A DNA stretch of 6,275 nucleotides from NCBI GenBank assembly GCA_016178435.1, contig JACOTK010000044.1, forward strand, positions 1-6,275. The letters run 5' to 3'. Origin of the DNA: Actinomycetota bacterium (lineage in GTDB: Bacteria; Actinomycetota; Acidimicrobiia; Acidimicrobiales; CADCSY01). Under the pieces are notes generated by a model. That model worked only from the letters and a program-made list of their open reading frames with translations, made no database searches and had not been told where the DNA came from. Positions 1 to 6,062 of this stretch are shown one piece after another. The position numbers and the translations under genes are program-made. How positions within the stretch are numbered: the first letter of the stretch is position 1; every line of letters begins with the position of its first letter.

Positions 1-1156
1 ACTGATCGCATCGAGCCCCGGCCTCTTTCCGGACGTCTTCTCCCAGGAGTTTCGACGCCTCCTCGACCGCGTGCCGCCGGAACCAACCCACAAGGTCAAG
101 GCAATCATCCGCAAGGAGTTGGGCAAGCCCGTCGAGGAGCTCTTCACCTCCTTCGGCGACGAGCCCATCGCTGCCGCCTCGATCGCTCAGGTGCACGAGG
201 CGTGGCTGCACGACGGCACCCATGTGGCAGTGAAGATTCGCAGGCCGAACCTCTCCGGGCGGGTCGAGCGCGATCTCCGCCTGATGCGCTACCTTGCAGG
301 CATCATCGAGCGCTCGGGCACGATCGGTGAGTTGGCCAATCCCGTCGCCATCGTGGAGGACTTCGGTATCGCCCTGCGTTCCGAGCTGGACTTCCACAAC
401 GAGGCAGCCTCCGCCGTGGAGTTCGAGGCCAATCTACGCTCCTTCGGAGAGAACGACCGGATCGTGGTGCCATTGCCCGTCGAAGGCATGGTGGCAAAGC
501 GCGTCATGGTGATGAACTTCATCGAGGGCATCTCGGTGGACAACGCGGAACGCCTCGTCGCCGATGACCACGACCTCGAGGAGTTGCTCCAGCTCGGCAT
601 CCGTTCATGGATGGAGGCGGCACTCATCCACGGCTTCTTCCATGGCGACGTTCACGCCGGCAACCTCTTCATCACCCCCGACAGCAAGGTGGTCTACCTC
701 GACTTCGGGATCATGGGACGACTCGAGGAGCAGCCTCGTGCGGCACTGCTGACGGCGCTCCCGGCGGTGCTTGTCGACCGCAACTACACCCAGGCCGTGC
801 AAGCCATGTTCTCCCTCGGGGCCACGACGACACCGGTAGACATCGCGGCGGCTGCCGACGACGTTCGTGACCTCGTCGAGCCATTGCTCGACAAACCGCT
901 CGGACAGATCAGCTACGCCGAGATCTTCAGCCAGGTTCTTCGCGTCGCGACACGTCACCACGTACGACTGCCACGCGAGATGGTGCTGGTCGTCAAGCAG
1001 TTGCTCTACTTCGAGCGCTACAGCAAGGAGTTGGCCCCCGATTACCAAATCCTCGGCGACCGACGCATCCTGCAGTACCTCCTCGCCGGCGCCCATGCGC
1101 CCGAGGAGGCCGATTCCGGCGCCACGCCGGACGCATCATCTGAGGAGGAGCGGTGA
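1..1156 (+). CDS. AarF/UbiB (ABC1) family atypical kinase, 5'-truncated by window
   Basis: The frame is open from base 2 to the TGA at 1154-1156. The first codons read LIASSPGLFPDVF..LLDRVPP, the segment that directly follows the KxGQ motif in UbiB proteins, so the true start lies upstream. The GTG at 71 is internal. Motifs, numbered from the codon at 71: Ala-rich nucleotide loop AAAS (34-37) replacing the usual Gly loop, VAVKIRRP with the ATP-binding Lys55, ExD-type ELD (105-107), catalytic HGDVHAGN (191-198) and DFG (211-213). All catalytic residues in view are intact. Members of this family (UbiB, Coq8/ADCK) are ATP-dependent kinase-like proteins needed for isoprenoid-quinone synthesis and lipid homeostasis, often at the membrane. 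The C-terminal tail here is acidic and I see no transmembrane segment in it. It is the first visible gene of a five-gene operon and its stop overlaps the next start. The family call is firm; the substrate is unknown. Confidence 0.93.
   Translation, partial: LIASSPGLFPDVFSQEFRRLLDRVPPEPTHKVKAIIRKELGKPVEELFTSFGDEPIAAASIAQVHEAWLHDGTHVAVKIRRPNLSGRVERDLRLMRYLAGIIERSGTIGELANPVAIVEDFGIALRSELDFHNEAASAVEFEANLRSFGENDRIVVPLPVEGMVAKRVMVMNFIEGISVDNAERLVADDHDLEELLQLGIRSWMEAALIHGFFHGDVHAGNLFITPDSKVVYLDFGIMGRLEEQPRAALLTALPAVLVDRNYTQAVQAMFSLGATTTPVDIAAAADDVRDLVEPLLDKPLGQISYAEIFSQVLRVATRHHVRLPREMVLVVKQLLYFERYSKELAPDYQILGDRRILQYLLAGAHAPEEADSGATPDASSEEER
1143..1148 (+). promoter_or_regulatory. Shine-Dalgarno site for the 112-aa gene
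   Basis: AGGAGG ends four bases before the GTG at 1153 and lies inside the last codons of the kinase gene. It supports the GTG at 1153 as a real start and points to translational coupling. Confidence 0.7.
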
Positions 1157-1491
1157 ATCTCACCGGAAAATCCATTGCCGAGCTGTTGCCATCGCCGGCA
1201 AGCGCGCTCGCACCCTTGCGGGCGATCGGCAGGGCCCTCGCCAGCCCGGGACTCGCCCGGGACCATCCACTCTCACGCGACCTGCGAACCTTCCTCGCAA
1301 ACGGCTATGAGATCGTCGACTTCGTTCTCACCACGGATCCTCCGAGCGTTGACATCAGTCTCCGTCGCGCCGAGGACCTCCGACGAATAGAGTCCGACGA
1401 CCTGGTCTTCGTCACCTACGCCGCCGGCACGGTTCCCCGCGAACGATCGCGTGCCCGTGTCAAGGCCAACCAGAATGGAGGTTTGTCGTGA
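1153..1491 (+). CDS. Hypothetical small protein between the two UbiB-type genes
   Basis: This is a 112-residue protein that I do not recognise. It starts with GTG at 1153, overlapping the upstream stop in a GTGA, and ends in another GTGA overlap with the next gene. A good AGGAGG precedes the start. The first half is Ala/Leu/Arg-rich and probably helical, with no signal peptide or membrane segment. The middle (about 50-65, containing NGYEIVDFVLTTDP) and the later LVFVTYAAG look like beta strands. The C-terminus (RERSRARVKANQNGG) is basic. Coupling on both sides to a kinase and its degenerate paralogue suggests it is made with them, perhaps as a partner or adaptor; that is inference. The shadow frames across this stretch are less convincing, since only this one has both coupled ends and a good ribosome binding site. 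Confidence 0.72.
   Translation: MNLTGKSIAELLPSPASALAPLRAIGRALASPGLARDHPLSRDLRTFLANGYEIVDFVLTTDPPSVDISLRRAEDLRRIESDDLVFVTYAAGTVPRERSRARVKANQNGGLS
1477..1481 (+). promoter_or_regulatory. Shine-Dalgarno site for the UbiB-like pseudokinase gene
   Basis: GGAGG lies six bases before the GTG at 1488. It supports that start, which overlaps the preceding stop by four bases. Confidence 0.65.
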
Positions 1492-2957
1492 CAACCGCCG
1501 CCGATTCCTCGACACTCGCCGAGCGCGCCCTGCGTTCGACCTGGGTGTCCGCGCTTGCGGGCCTTGACACCTCGATCGCCGAGCTCGAGCACGACCTCGC
1601 CGTCGAGCGCGCAAGCCTCGTCAGTCATGCGTTGCGCCTCGCTCGCCCCGGGCCCGTGCCCCCGTTGCGCACGGCCCGCCATGTCGGCGCGCTGAACCTC
1701 GCTCGCCTGCGCTGGGTCGTGCGCACGCTGCCGAACGACCTCTCCGAGCAGAAGTGGAACGAGCCGGGAGAGTGGCTGAAGAACAGTGCTGCCGAATGGA
1801 TGCGCGACCAGCTCGCCATGCTTGGGCCATCGGCCGTGGAGATCGCTCGAATCATCGCCCAGAGTGAAGGGATGGCGCCGGGTGTGATCGTCGAGGAGAT
1901 CCGCCGGCGACCCATCACGATCGATCCCATGCCCGCCCTGACGGTGCGCGACATCGTGCGGCGCTCCTTTGGAGATCAGGTCGGCCGGGTCGACCCGCTA
2001 CCCCTGACCTACACCGCCATCACGCAGCTGCACGGCGCCGAGCTCGCCGACGGTCGGCGGGTGATGGTGCGCGTGCGGCGTCCAGGCGTCGAACGCGACC
2101 TTCACGCCGATGCCCGGGTGAGCGCCACCATGGTCTACCCGCTCGAACAGCTCATCCCGGCCCTCCGGGAGCCTCATCCCATCGGTTTCGTCGAGATGGC
2201 GACGCGTCAGCTGCTCGAGGAGTCCGACCTTCGGAACGAGGCGCTCAACACCGCGGAGCTCGGCATGACCATCGAGGAGCTCGGCCTCTCGGGTGTTGAG
2301 GTGGCAAGGCCGATTCCGGGCCTGGCCACTCGACGCGCTGCGGTGTTCGAGCGTCTCGACGGTCGGCCCTTCAGTGAGGCCGCTCATACGCTCGACGTCG
2401 ACAAGACGGTTGCGGCGCTCGTCGCCGTCACCATCGAGGCCGGCCTCGAACGCGGTGGGTTCCACATCGACATGGCTCCCGAGCACCTGATGGTGCTCGA
2501 CAACGGCAACCTGGGCATCGTGGGATGCGGCGCCATGGGCCACTTCGACCTCGAGACCCGACGCGCCGCCCTGCTCTACCTGACCTCGGTGCTCTCCGGG
2601 GACTTCGCCAACCAGGTGGAGTCGATGCGTCTTGCCGGCGCGGTCCCCGACGACACCGACATCGCCGCATTGGTTGCCGATCTCGCCGCCACCGAGGCGC
2701 TGCAGCCTGCTGCGATGATGATGGGGGGCGAGGAATCCATGGTGGGCGGCCTGCGTGAGGCCATGACCGTCCTGTTGCGCCACAAGATTCGCCCGCCGCT
2801 CGAAGAGGTGCTGTTCGTGCGAAATGTCTTCATGCTGCGCAATCTCTTTGCGACGCTTTCACCCGACATCTCGATGATGATGGCATTGATGCCGTTGCTC
2901 CAGAAGCTGCCGGAGTTGAACGCTCGCCTCAATCCGTCGCCGGCCGGGGAATCCTGA
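1488..2957 (+). CDS. Degenerate AarF/UbiB-fold protein, probable pseudokinase
   Basis: This 489-residue protein aligns by motif spacing with the kinase upstream, but its active site is rewritten. The KxGQ equivalent is EIAR (118-121). The Ala-rich loop is TYTA (174-177). The ATP-binding Lys is Arg195 (VMVRVRRP). HGDVHAGN is HIDMAPEH (326-333), keeping Asp328 but replacing the metal-binding Asn by His. DFG is GCG (346-348), losing the metal-binding Asp. Glu245 and Asp247 (ESD) of the ExD region are kept. Spacings match exactly: 13 residues from the loop His to Lys/Arg, 50 from Lys/Arg to Glu, and 20 from the catalytic-loop His to the DFG position. The frame is intact, so this is a maintained protein and not a decayed gene. 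The N-terminal ~110 residues include a helical stretch and lack a signal peptide. The C-terminal part is rich in Met. A scaffold or allosteric partner of the active kinase is the simplest reading; that is inference. UbiB-fold membership is firm and loss of normal catalysis is likely. Confidence 0.88.
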   Translation: MTTAADSSTLAERALRSTWVSALAGLDTSIAELEHDLAVERASLVSHALRLARPGPVPPLRTARHVGALNLARLRWVVRTLPNDLSEQKWNEPGEWLKNSAAEWMRDQLAMLGPSAVEIARIIAQSEGMAPGVIVEEIRRRPITIDPMPALTVRDIVRRSFGDQVGRVDPLPLTYTAITQLHGAELADGRRVMVRVRRPGVERDLHADARVSATMVYPLEQLIPALREPHPIGFVEMATRQLLEESDLRNEALNTAELGMTIEELGLSGVEVARPIPGLATRRAAVFERLDGRPFSEAAHTLDVDKTVAALVAVTIEAGLERGGFHIDMAPEHLMVLDNGNLGIVGCGAMGHFDLETRRAALLYLTSVLSGDFANQVESMRLAGAVPDDTDIAALVADLAATEALQPAAMMMGGEESMVGGLREAMTVLLRHKIRPPLEEVLFVRNVFMLRNLFATLSPDISMMMALMPLLQKLPELNARLNPSPAGES

Positions 2958-2958
2958 C

Positions 2959-3834
2959 ATGTTCGCGCTTCTGGACAAGCTCGCCACACGTCTGATCGGT
3001 CTGCCGGTGCAGATCAGGTTTGCAATCAGCCCTCGCCTGCTCCTCGGCCGACTTTCACGTGCCCGCATCCTCATTCGTGGCGCTCGCGCCGGTGGATTGT
3101 TGCTCGAGGAGGTCGACATCCGTGTCAGCGGTCTCGCACTCGTGCCGAGTTGGCCACCACGGCTGCGGGTGGCGCACGTCGAGGCCCGTGTTCACCTGGA
3201 CCAGAAGGCACTGGACTCCTGGTCGAAGCGTGTCGGGTTGCCCGTTCGACTGCGCTTGCGTCCCGGTCGGGTGGTCGCCCGCACCGGCATCGCAGGCCTG
3301 CGATTGAGCGAAGCCGACATGGATGTGCAAATCGAGGATCGCACCCTGCGCCTGGTTCCCAGGCGGATCAATGTGCTGGGGATGGAGGCATCGGGCTCAC
3401 GATTGGGTCGCGTGGCGCTGCCGTTGCCCAAACTTCCTCGAGATGCGCGCCTGGAATCATTGGAGCCGGAGGAGTCGGCACTTCGGGCATGTATCGCGGT
3501 CGACAATCTCGACGAGGAGCTGACGAGGGAACGGCTCCAGGCCGTCCGCAAGATGGCATCTCGCGTGATGAACCCCACTGGCGCCGAGGACTCGTCGACC
3601 GAGGACCCGGATTTGGCTCGAACCGGGGCACGGTCGATCGGGGGGCGATCGACCGGGGGGCGTCCGGGTGCCGATCGGCGGCCCATCGACGCCGATCGTT
3701 CGACGCGCGAAACCGACAGCCGTCGGGCCCCCCGACCGCGTCCTGCCGGGATCATCGAGGCCACGGTGCTGGACGTCGCCGATGTCCTGCGACGGGATGA
3801 CGCCGATGGCCGCCATATCGAGAAGCCGGAGTGA
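2959..3834 (+). CDS. DUF2993/LmeA-like lipid-binding protein with disordered tail
   Basis: This 291-residue protein starts with ATG one base after the preceding stop; its ribosome binding site is weak (GGGGAA just upstream). Residues about 25-185 follow the DUF2993/LmeA pattern: ARILIRGARAGGLLLEEVDI, then alternating beta strands, RLRPGRVVART, MDVQIEDRTLRLVP, and the typical ending LPLPKLPRDARLESL. Characterised LmeA in mycobacteria is a periplasmic phospholipid-binding protein linked to lipoglycan assembly. No signal peptide or clear membrane anchor is visible here, so a cytosolic or membrane-face role is possible. Residues about 205-265 are Arg/Asp/Gly/Ser-rich, low in complexity (SIGGRSTGGRPGADRR) and probably disordered. 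The last 25 residues (GIIEATVLDVADVLRR) may form a short helix. Assignment rests on pattern memory and is moderate. The operon position suggests a lipid substrate shared with the UbiB proteins and the methyltransferase. Confidence 0.68.
   Translation: MFALLDKLATRLIGLPVQIRFAISPRLLLGRLSRARILIRGARAGGLLLEEVDIRVSGLALVPSWPPRLRVAHVEARVHLDQKALDSWSKRVGLPVRLRLRPGRVVARTGIAGLRLSEADMDVQIEDRTLRLVPRRINVLGMEASGSRLGRVALPLPKLPRDARLESLEPEESALRACIAVDNLDEELTRERLQAVRKMASRVMNPTGAEDSSTEDPDLARTGARSIGGRSTGGRPGADRRPIDADRSTRETDSRRAPRPRPAGIIEATVLDVADVLRRDDADGRHIEKPE
3631..3655 (+). repeat. Perfect inverted repeat, 10-bp arms, inside the DUF2993-like gene
   Basis: CGGTCGATCG (3631-3640) and CGATCGACCG (3646-3655) pair perfectly around a loop of five G. 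The repeat lies within the stretch that encodes the SIGGRSTGGR part of the disordered tail. Nearby CGATC/GATCGG elements recur up to about 3700, so the region looks like a locally expanded, CGATCG-rich sequence. Confidence 0.75.
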
Positions 3835-4706
3835 CCGGCCCATCCGACGATCGCCCGGGCATGAGCGACATCGTCGCCTACTACGACGAAACCTGGTTTG
3901 ACTACCGAGCGCTCTGGCTGAACACCGACAACCGGGCCATCCACTTCGGCTACTGGGATGACGGGGCAAAGAACCACGGCGAATCGCTTGTCGCCATGAA
4001 CCGGCTCATGGCCGATGCGGTTGATGTGCGTCGCGGGGACCGCGTTCTCGATGCAGGTTGTGGCGTCGGCGGCACGTCCATGTGGCTCGCCGAGACTTTG
4101 GACGCCGAAGTCGTCGGCATCACGCCCGTCCAGGGCCAGGTCGAACGTGCCAACCGCTACGCAACCGAGCGCCGACTCGGCGACCGTGCGACCTTCCGCA
4201 GGGACGACTACCACGCCACGGGGTTCGATGACGCAAGCTTCGATGTCGTCTGGGCTCAGGAGAGCCTGTGCCACTCCCACGACAAGACGCTCTTCGCCAA
4301 GGAGACCGCCCGGGTGCTCCGACCCGGTGGACGCCTGGTGATCGCCGAGTATCTCCGCTTCTCGCGTCCCCTGCCCCCGAATGACGAGCGCCTCATCCAT
4401 CGCTGGCTGAGCGGCTGGGCGATCCCCGACATCGAGACGCGGGACGAACTCGTGGCCGCCCTCGAAGCGGCGGGATTCGTCGACGTCGAGGTGAGGGATC
4501 TGACCCACGGCGTCGCACCCTCGCTGCGCCGCCTGTATCGAGTCAGCATGGCTCTCTACCCCATCGCCCGAGTACTCAAGGCACTTCGTTTCCGCAGCTC
4601 GGTGCAACACGGCAACGTCGTCGGAGCGATCGACCAATGGCGAAGCCTCCGGCGAAAGCTCTGGTTCTACGGCTTGGTGACGGCGGTCAAACCCTCCGAT
4701 CACTGA
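3831..4706 (+). CDS. Class I SAM-dependent methyltransferase (small-molecule type)
   Basis: This 291-residue protein has a Rossmann methyltransferase core. The SAM-binding motif I is VLDAGCGVGGTS (72-83). An acidic strand-2 region reads AEVVGITPVQGQVERAN (92-108), the GIT..Q..RA signature seen in tocopherol, sterol and related isoprenoid or small-molecule methyltransferases. The post-I and motif II region is FDVVWAQESLCHSHD (137-151), and RPGGRLVIAEY (164-174) is motif III. The N-terminal YYDETWFDYRALW and HFGYWD resemble the substrate-side helix of that group. It ends LWFYGLVTAVKP, a usual final strand. The start is GTG at 3831, overlapping the preceding stop as GTGA, with GAGAAG about five bases upstream; ATG at 3861 (residue 11) is a real alternative because conservation begins there. 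The substrate is unknown. The operon context favours a lipid or isoprenoid, and a quinone methyltransferase like UbiE is possible but not shown. Confidence 0.9.
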   Translation: MTGPSDDRPGMSDIVAYYDETWFDYRALWLNTDNRAIHFGYWDDGAKNHGESLVAMNRLMADAVDVRRGDRVLDAGCGVGGTSMWLAETLDAEVVGITPVQGQVERANRYATERRLGDRATFRRDDYHATGFDDASFDVVWAQESLCHSHDKTLFAKETARVLRPGGRLVIAEYLRFSRPLPPNDERLIHRWLSGWAIPDIETRDELVAALEAAGFVDVEVRDLTHGVAPSLRRLYRVSMALYPIARVLKALRFRSSVQHGNVVGAIDQWRSLRRKLWFYGLVTAVKPSDH

Positions 4707-4714
4707 GGGCTTGA
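4687..4714 (+). terminator. Hairpin across the methyltransferase stop codon, candidate terminator
   Basis: TCAAACCCTC (4687-4696) pairs with GAGGGCTTGA (4705-4714), nine of ten positions matching, around an 8-nt loop. The stop TGA at 4704-4706 lies at the loop/stem border. There is no T-run after it, so it is not a classical intrinsic terminator; GC-rich bacteria often use such tail-less hairpins. Its place at the end of the operon, facing a convergent gene, supports the role. Confidence 0.5.
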
Positions 4715-4748
4715 CCGGACCCGTTCCCCTCCCTCGGCACCGGGCGAA

Positions 4749-4803
4749 TCACCCATCCGGATTCTCACCCATCCGGAGCGTTCACCCATCCGGAGCGTTC
4801 ACC
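4749..4803. repeat. Short tandem repeat, 17-bp unit, between convergent genes
   Basis: Two identical 17-bp units TCACCCATCCGGAGCGT (4765-4781 and 4782-4798) are preceded by a variant unit TCACCCATCCGGATTC (4749-4764) and followed by a partial TCACC (4799-4803). This is direct head-to-tail repetition in a 134-bp noncoding gap. The first unit also forms GAATC/GATTC arms (4746-4750 and 4760-4764). No protein-coding frame with good support covers it. Array length could vary between strains; function is unknown. Confidence 0.85.
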
Positions 4804-4840
4804 GCGACAGATGATTCGTCCGGGTGCGGTCCGATCGTTC

Positions 4841-5971
4841 TCAGTATGAGGGCGCTGCGGCAGCCATCCGGGATGGTGCAGCCTCTTCGATGACAGGGTC
4901 CGGCGTCGCGAGGTCGTGGAAGTTGGCAAGGATGTCGACCCGCCTCGGCTTACCCTCCAGCAGCTCTTCGACCCGCCCGACGAACATGTCGCGATTGGCG
5001 CTGCGCTTTCCCCCCATGCCGAACATCTGCAGCAACGAATAGTTCCAGCAGTCGTCGATGACCTTGGTGCCGGGCGTCCTGACGCCGCCCTCGCCCACAA
5101 AGGTGCGGGCCCGCATCTCGGTCAACGTCACCTCGAGGTAGCCCACGTGTGGCGCCTCGTCACGACGGATGTAGTCGACCAGGCGCGCCGCCTCGGCGGA
5201 GTTGGCGCAATAGCGATCATCGCTCACCACTTCCTCGGCCCATTTGAACGTGTTCGCCGCCAGGAGCTCGATCAACAGGAGACCGGTCATCCGCAGGATC
5301 ACGGTCTCCATGTGCTCGTCGATCGTCGGAACGACCCGGTCGCCCCCACCCATCGACTTGGCCATGGACTGCATCGCCTGACCGGCCGAGTCGTTCCCGG
5401 AACCGAATGCCTTCATCACGAGCGCAAGAGGGTCACCGACCTCGGGGTTCTCGAAGGCGAGGTCACGAACGCCGTACCACATCTGCTGGTGTCCGCCCTC
5501 CACCTCGTAGCCGGCCTCGTCACGGGCATGCGCCTCGTACAGGCCAAGTCCGAGATGGGCCGTCGCGGTTCCCTCGATGGAGTCGGCGAAGTGGCGTTGG
5601 AGATCATCGGTCTGCACGTGGCGGATGATCGCGCCGAAGCCCTCGATGGTGCCGATGTGGGTGATGAGCTGCACCAGCGGATCACGAAGCCCCTCGGACA
5701 GCAGGTACTGTGCCTGCTGCACGTTCGGATAGAAATCGGCAAAGAAGTCCGGGGGACACGCAATCAACGGCATTCCCGTCTCCGCCTCGTGCTTCGCCCT
5801 CCATGCCTTGATCGCAGGCCAACGATTCAGGGTACGAGGCGACACGTACTCGCCGGAGGCGTCGAAGCCGCCGTGGAAGAGCTCGTCGCCCAACAAAGGA
5901 ACCACCAAGGGCTCCTCATACACGTGACTGGCAAGCAACTCGTCTGCCGTGAAGCTGACTTGATCGGTCAT
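4841..5971 (-). CDS. Ferritin-like di-iron carboxylate protein, family not recognised
   Basis: This is a 376-residue protein read from the ATG at 5971. That start has AAGGGGG nine bases upstream, while the in-frame GTG at 6022 (17 residues longer) has no ribosome binding site and falls inside a palindrome. The sequence is mostly helical and soluble, with no signal peptide. Two ExxH motifs, EGGH (158-161) and EAPH (272-275), plus acidic residues in helices at Glu110 (GTIEGFG) and Glu235 (LLLIELL), give the order E, ExxH, E, ExxH of four-helix di-iron proteins such as R2, bacterial multicomponent monooxygenases and ferritin-like oxygenases. The 37-residue gap between Glu235 and Glu272 fits; the 48 between Glu110 and Glu158 is long, so the first ligand is uncertain. 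A Met/Gly-rich insertion (about 188-212) separates the halves. The tail is Ala/Pro-rich. An oxidase or oxygenase role is inference. It is divergent from a TetR gene, which probably regulates it. Confidence 0.72.
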   Translation of the reverse strand: MTDQVSFTADELLASHVYEEPLVVPLLGDELFHGGFDASGEYVSPRTLNRWPAIKAWRAKHEAETGMPLIACPPDFFADFYPNVQQAQYLLSEGLRDPLVQLITHIGTIEGFGAIIRHVQTDDLQRHFADSIEGTATAHLGLGLYEAHARDEAGYEVEGGHQQMWYGVRDLAFENPEVGDPLALVMKAFGSGNDSAGQAMQSMAKSMGGGDRVVPTIDEHMETVILRMTGLLLIELLAANTFKWAEEVVSDDRYCANSAEAARLVDYIRRDEAPHVGYLEVTLTEMRARTFVGEGGVRTPGTKVIDDCWNYSLLQMFGMGGKRSANRDMFVGRVEELLEGKPRRVDILANFHDLATPDPVIEEAAPSRMAAAAPSY

Positions 5972-5980
5972 GACTGTGGA

Positions 5981-5987
5981 CCCCCTT
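5981..5987 (-). promoter_or_regulatory. Shine-Dalgarno site deciding the di-iron gene start
   Basis: On the minus strand AAGGGGG lies nine bases before the ATG at 5971. No comparable site precedes the longer GTG start at 6022, so the shorter protein is preferred. Confidence 0.65.
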
Positions 5988-6005
5988 CGTGCCGATGCCA
6001 TCGTT

Positions 6006-6024
6006 TTGTGCCATTTGGTCACAA
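6006..6024. promoter_or_regulatory. Imperfect palindrome, candidate TetR operator
   Basis: TTGTGCCATTTGGTCACAA has arms TTGTG-CC and GG-T-CACAA that are symmetric except for one extra base. It lies between the predicted promoter and the start of the di-iron gene, within 150 bp of the divergent TetR gene. Size and place suit a TetR-type operator. A second short repeat, TTAG/CTAA (6025-6039), directly adjoins it. Confidence 0.4.
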
Positions 6025-6042
6025 TTAGTCATCAGCTAACAA

Positions 6043-6062
6043 GTGCAATCTCTTGCTCGCAC
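6043..6062. promoter_or_regulatory. Weak inverted repeat at the predicted transcription start
   Basis: GTGC (6043-6046) and GCAC (6059-6062) flank an inner GCAA/TTGC pair (6045-6048 and 6053-6056). The symmetry is partial. It covers the expected transcription start and edge of the -10 box of the minus-strand promoter, so it is a second, weaker operator candidate. Confidence 0.25.

Noticed and set aside
71..73. GTG at 71 as the start of the first kinase gene
   Set aside because: The frame continues upstream to base 2 with residues typical of the UbiB family (PGLFPDVF, LLDRVPP), so the gene begins before the window.
1998..2783. 261-codon minus-strand frame opposite the pseudokinase
   Set aside because: It is antisense to a gene that aligns motif by motif with the upstream kinase, has no coupled neighbour and has no recognisable domain.
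3192..4703. Long 503-codon open frame on the minus strand opposite the DUF2993-like and methyltransferase genes
   Set aside because: It is antisense to two genes with clear family motifs and coupled starts. Its translation is low in complexity, Arg/Ser/Pro-rich at one end, and shows no domain. Long antisense frames are expected in GC-rich coding DNA.
4749..4803. CRISPR array
   Set aside because: Units are directly adjacent 17-bp repeats with no spacers and only about three copies.
4711..4893. 60-codon plus-strand frame covering the tandem repeat
   Set aside because: It has no ribosome binding site, includes the repeat array and runs antisense into the 3' end of the di-iron gene.
5972..6022. 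Seventeen-residue N-terminal extension of the di-iron protein from the GTG at 6022
   Set aside because: The GTG has no ribosome binding site and lies inside the 6006-6024 palindrome, whereas the ATG at 5971 has AAGGGGG at good spacing.
4916..6028. 370-codon plus-strand frame opposite the di-iron gene
   Set aside because: It is His/Arg/Leu-rich without recognisable motifs and is the mirror of a gene with ExxH motifs, a ribosome binding site and a promoter.
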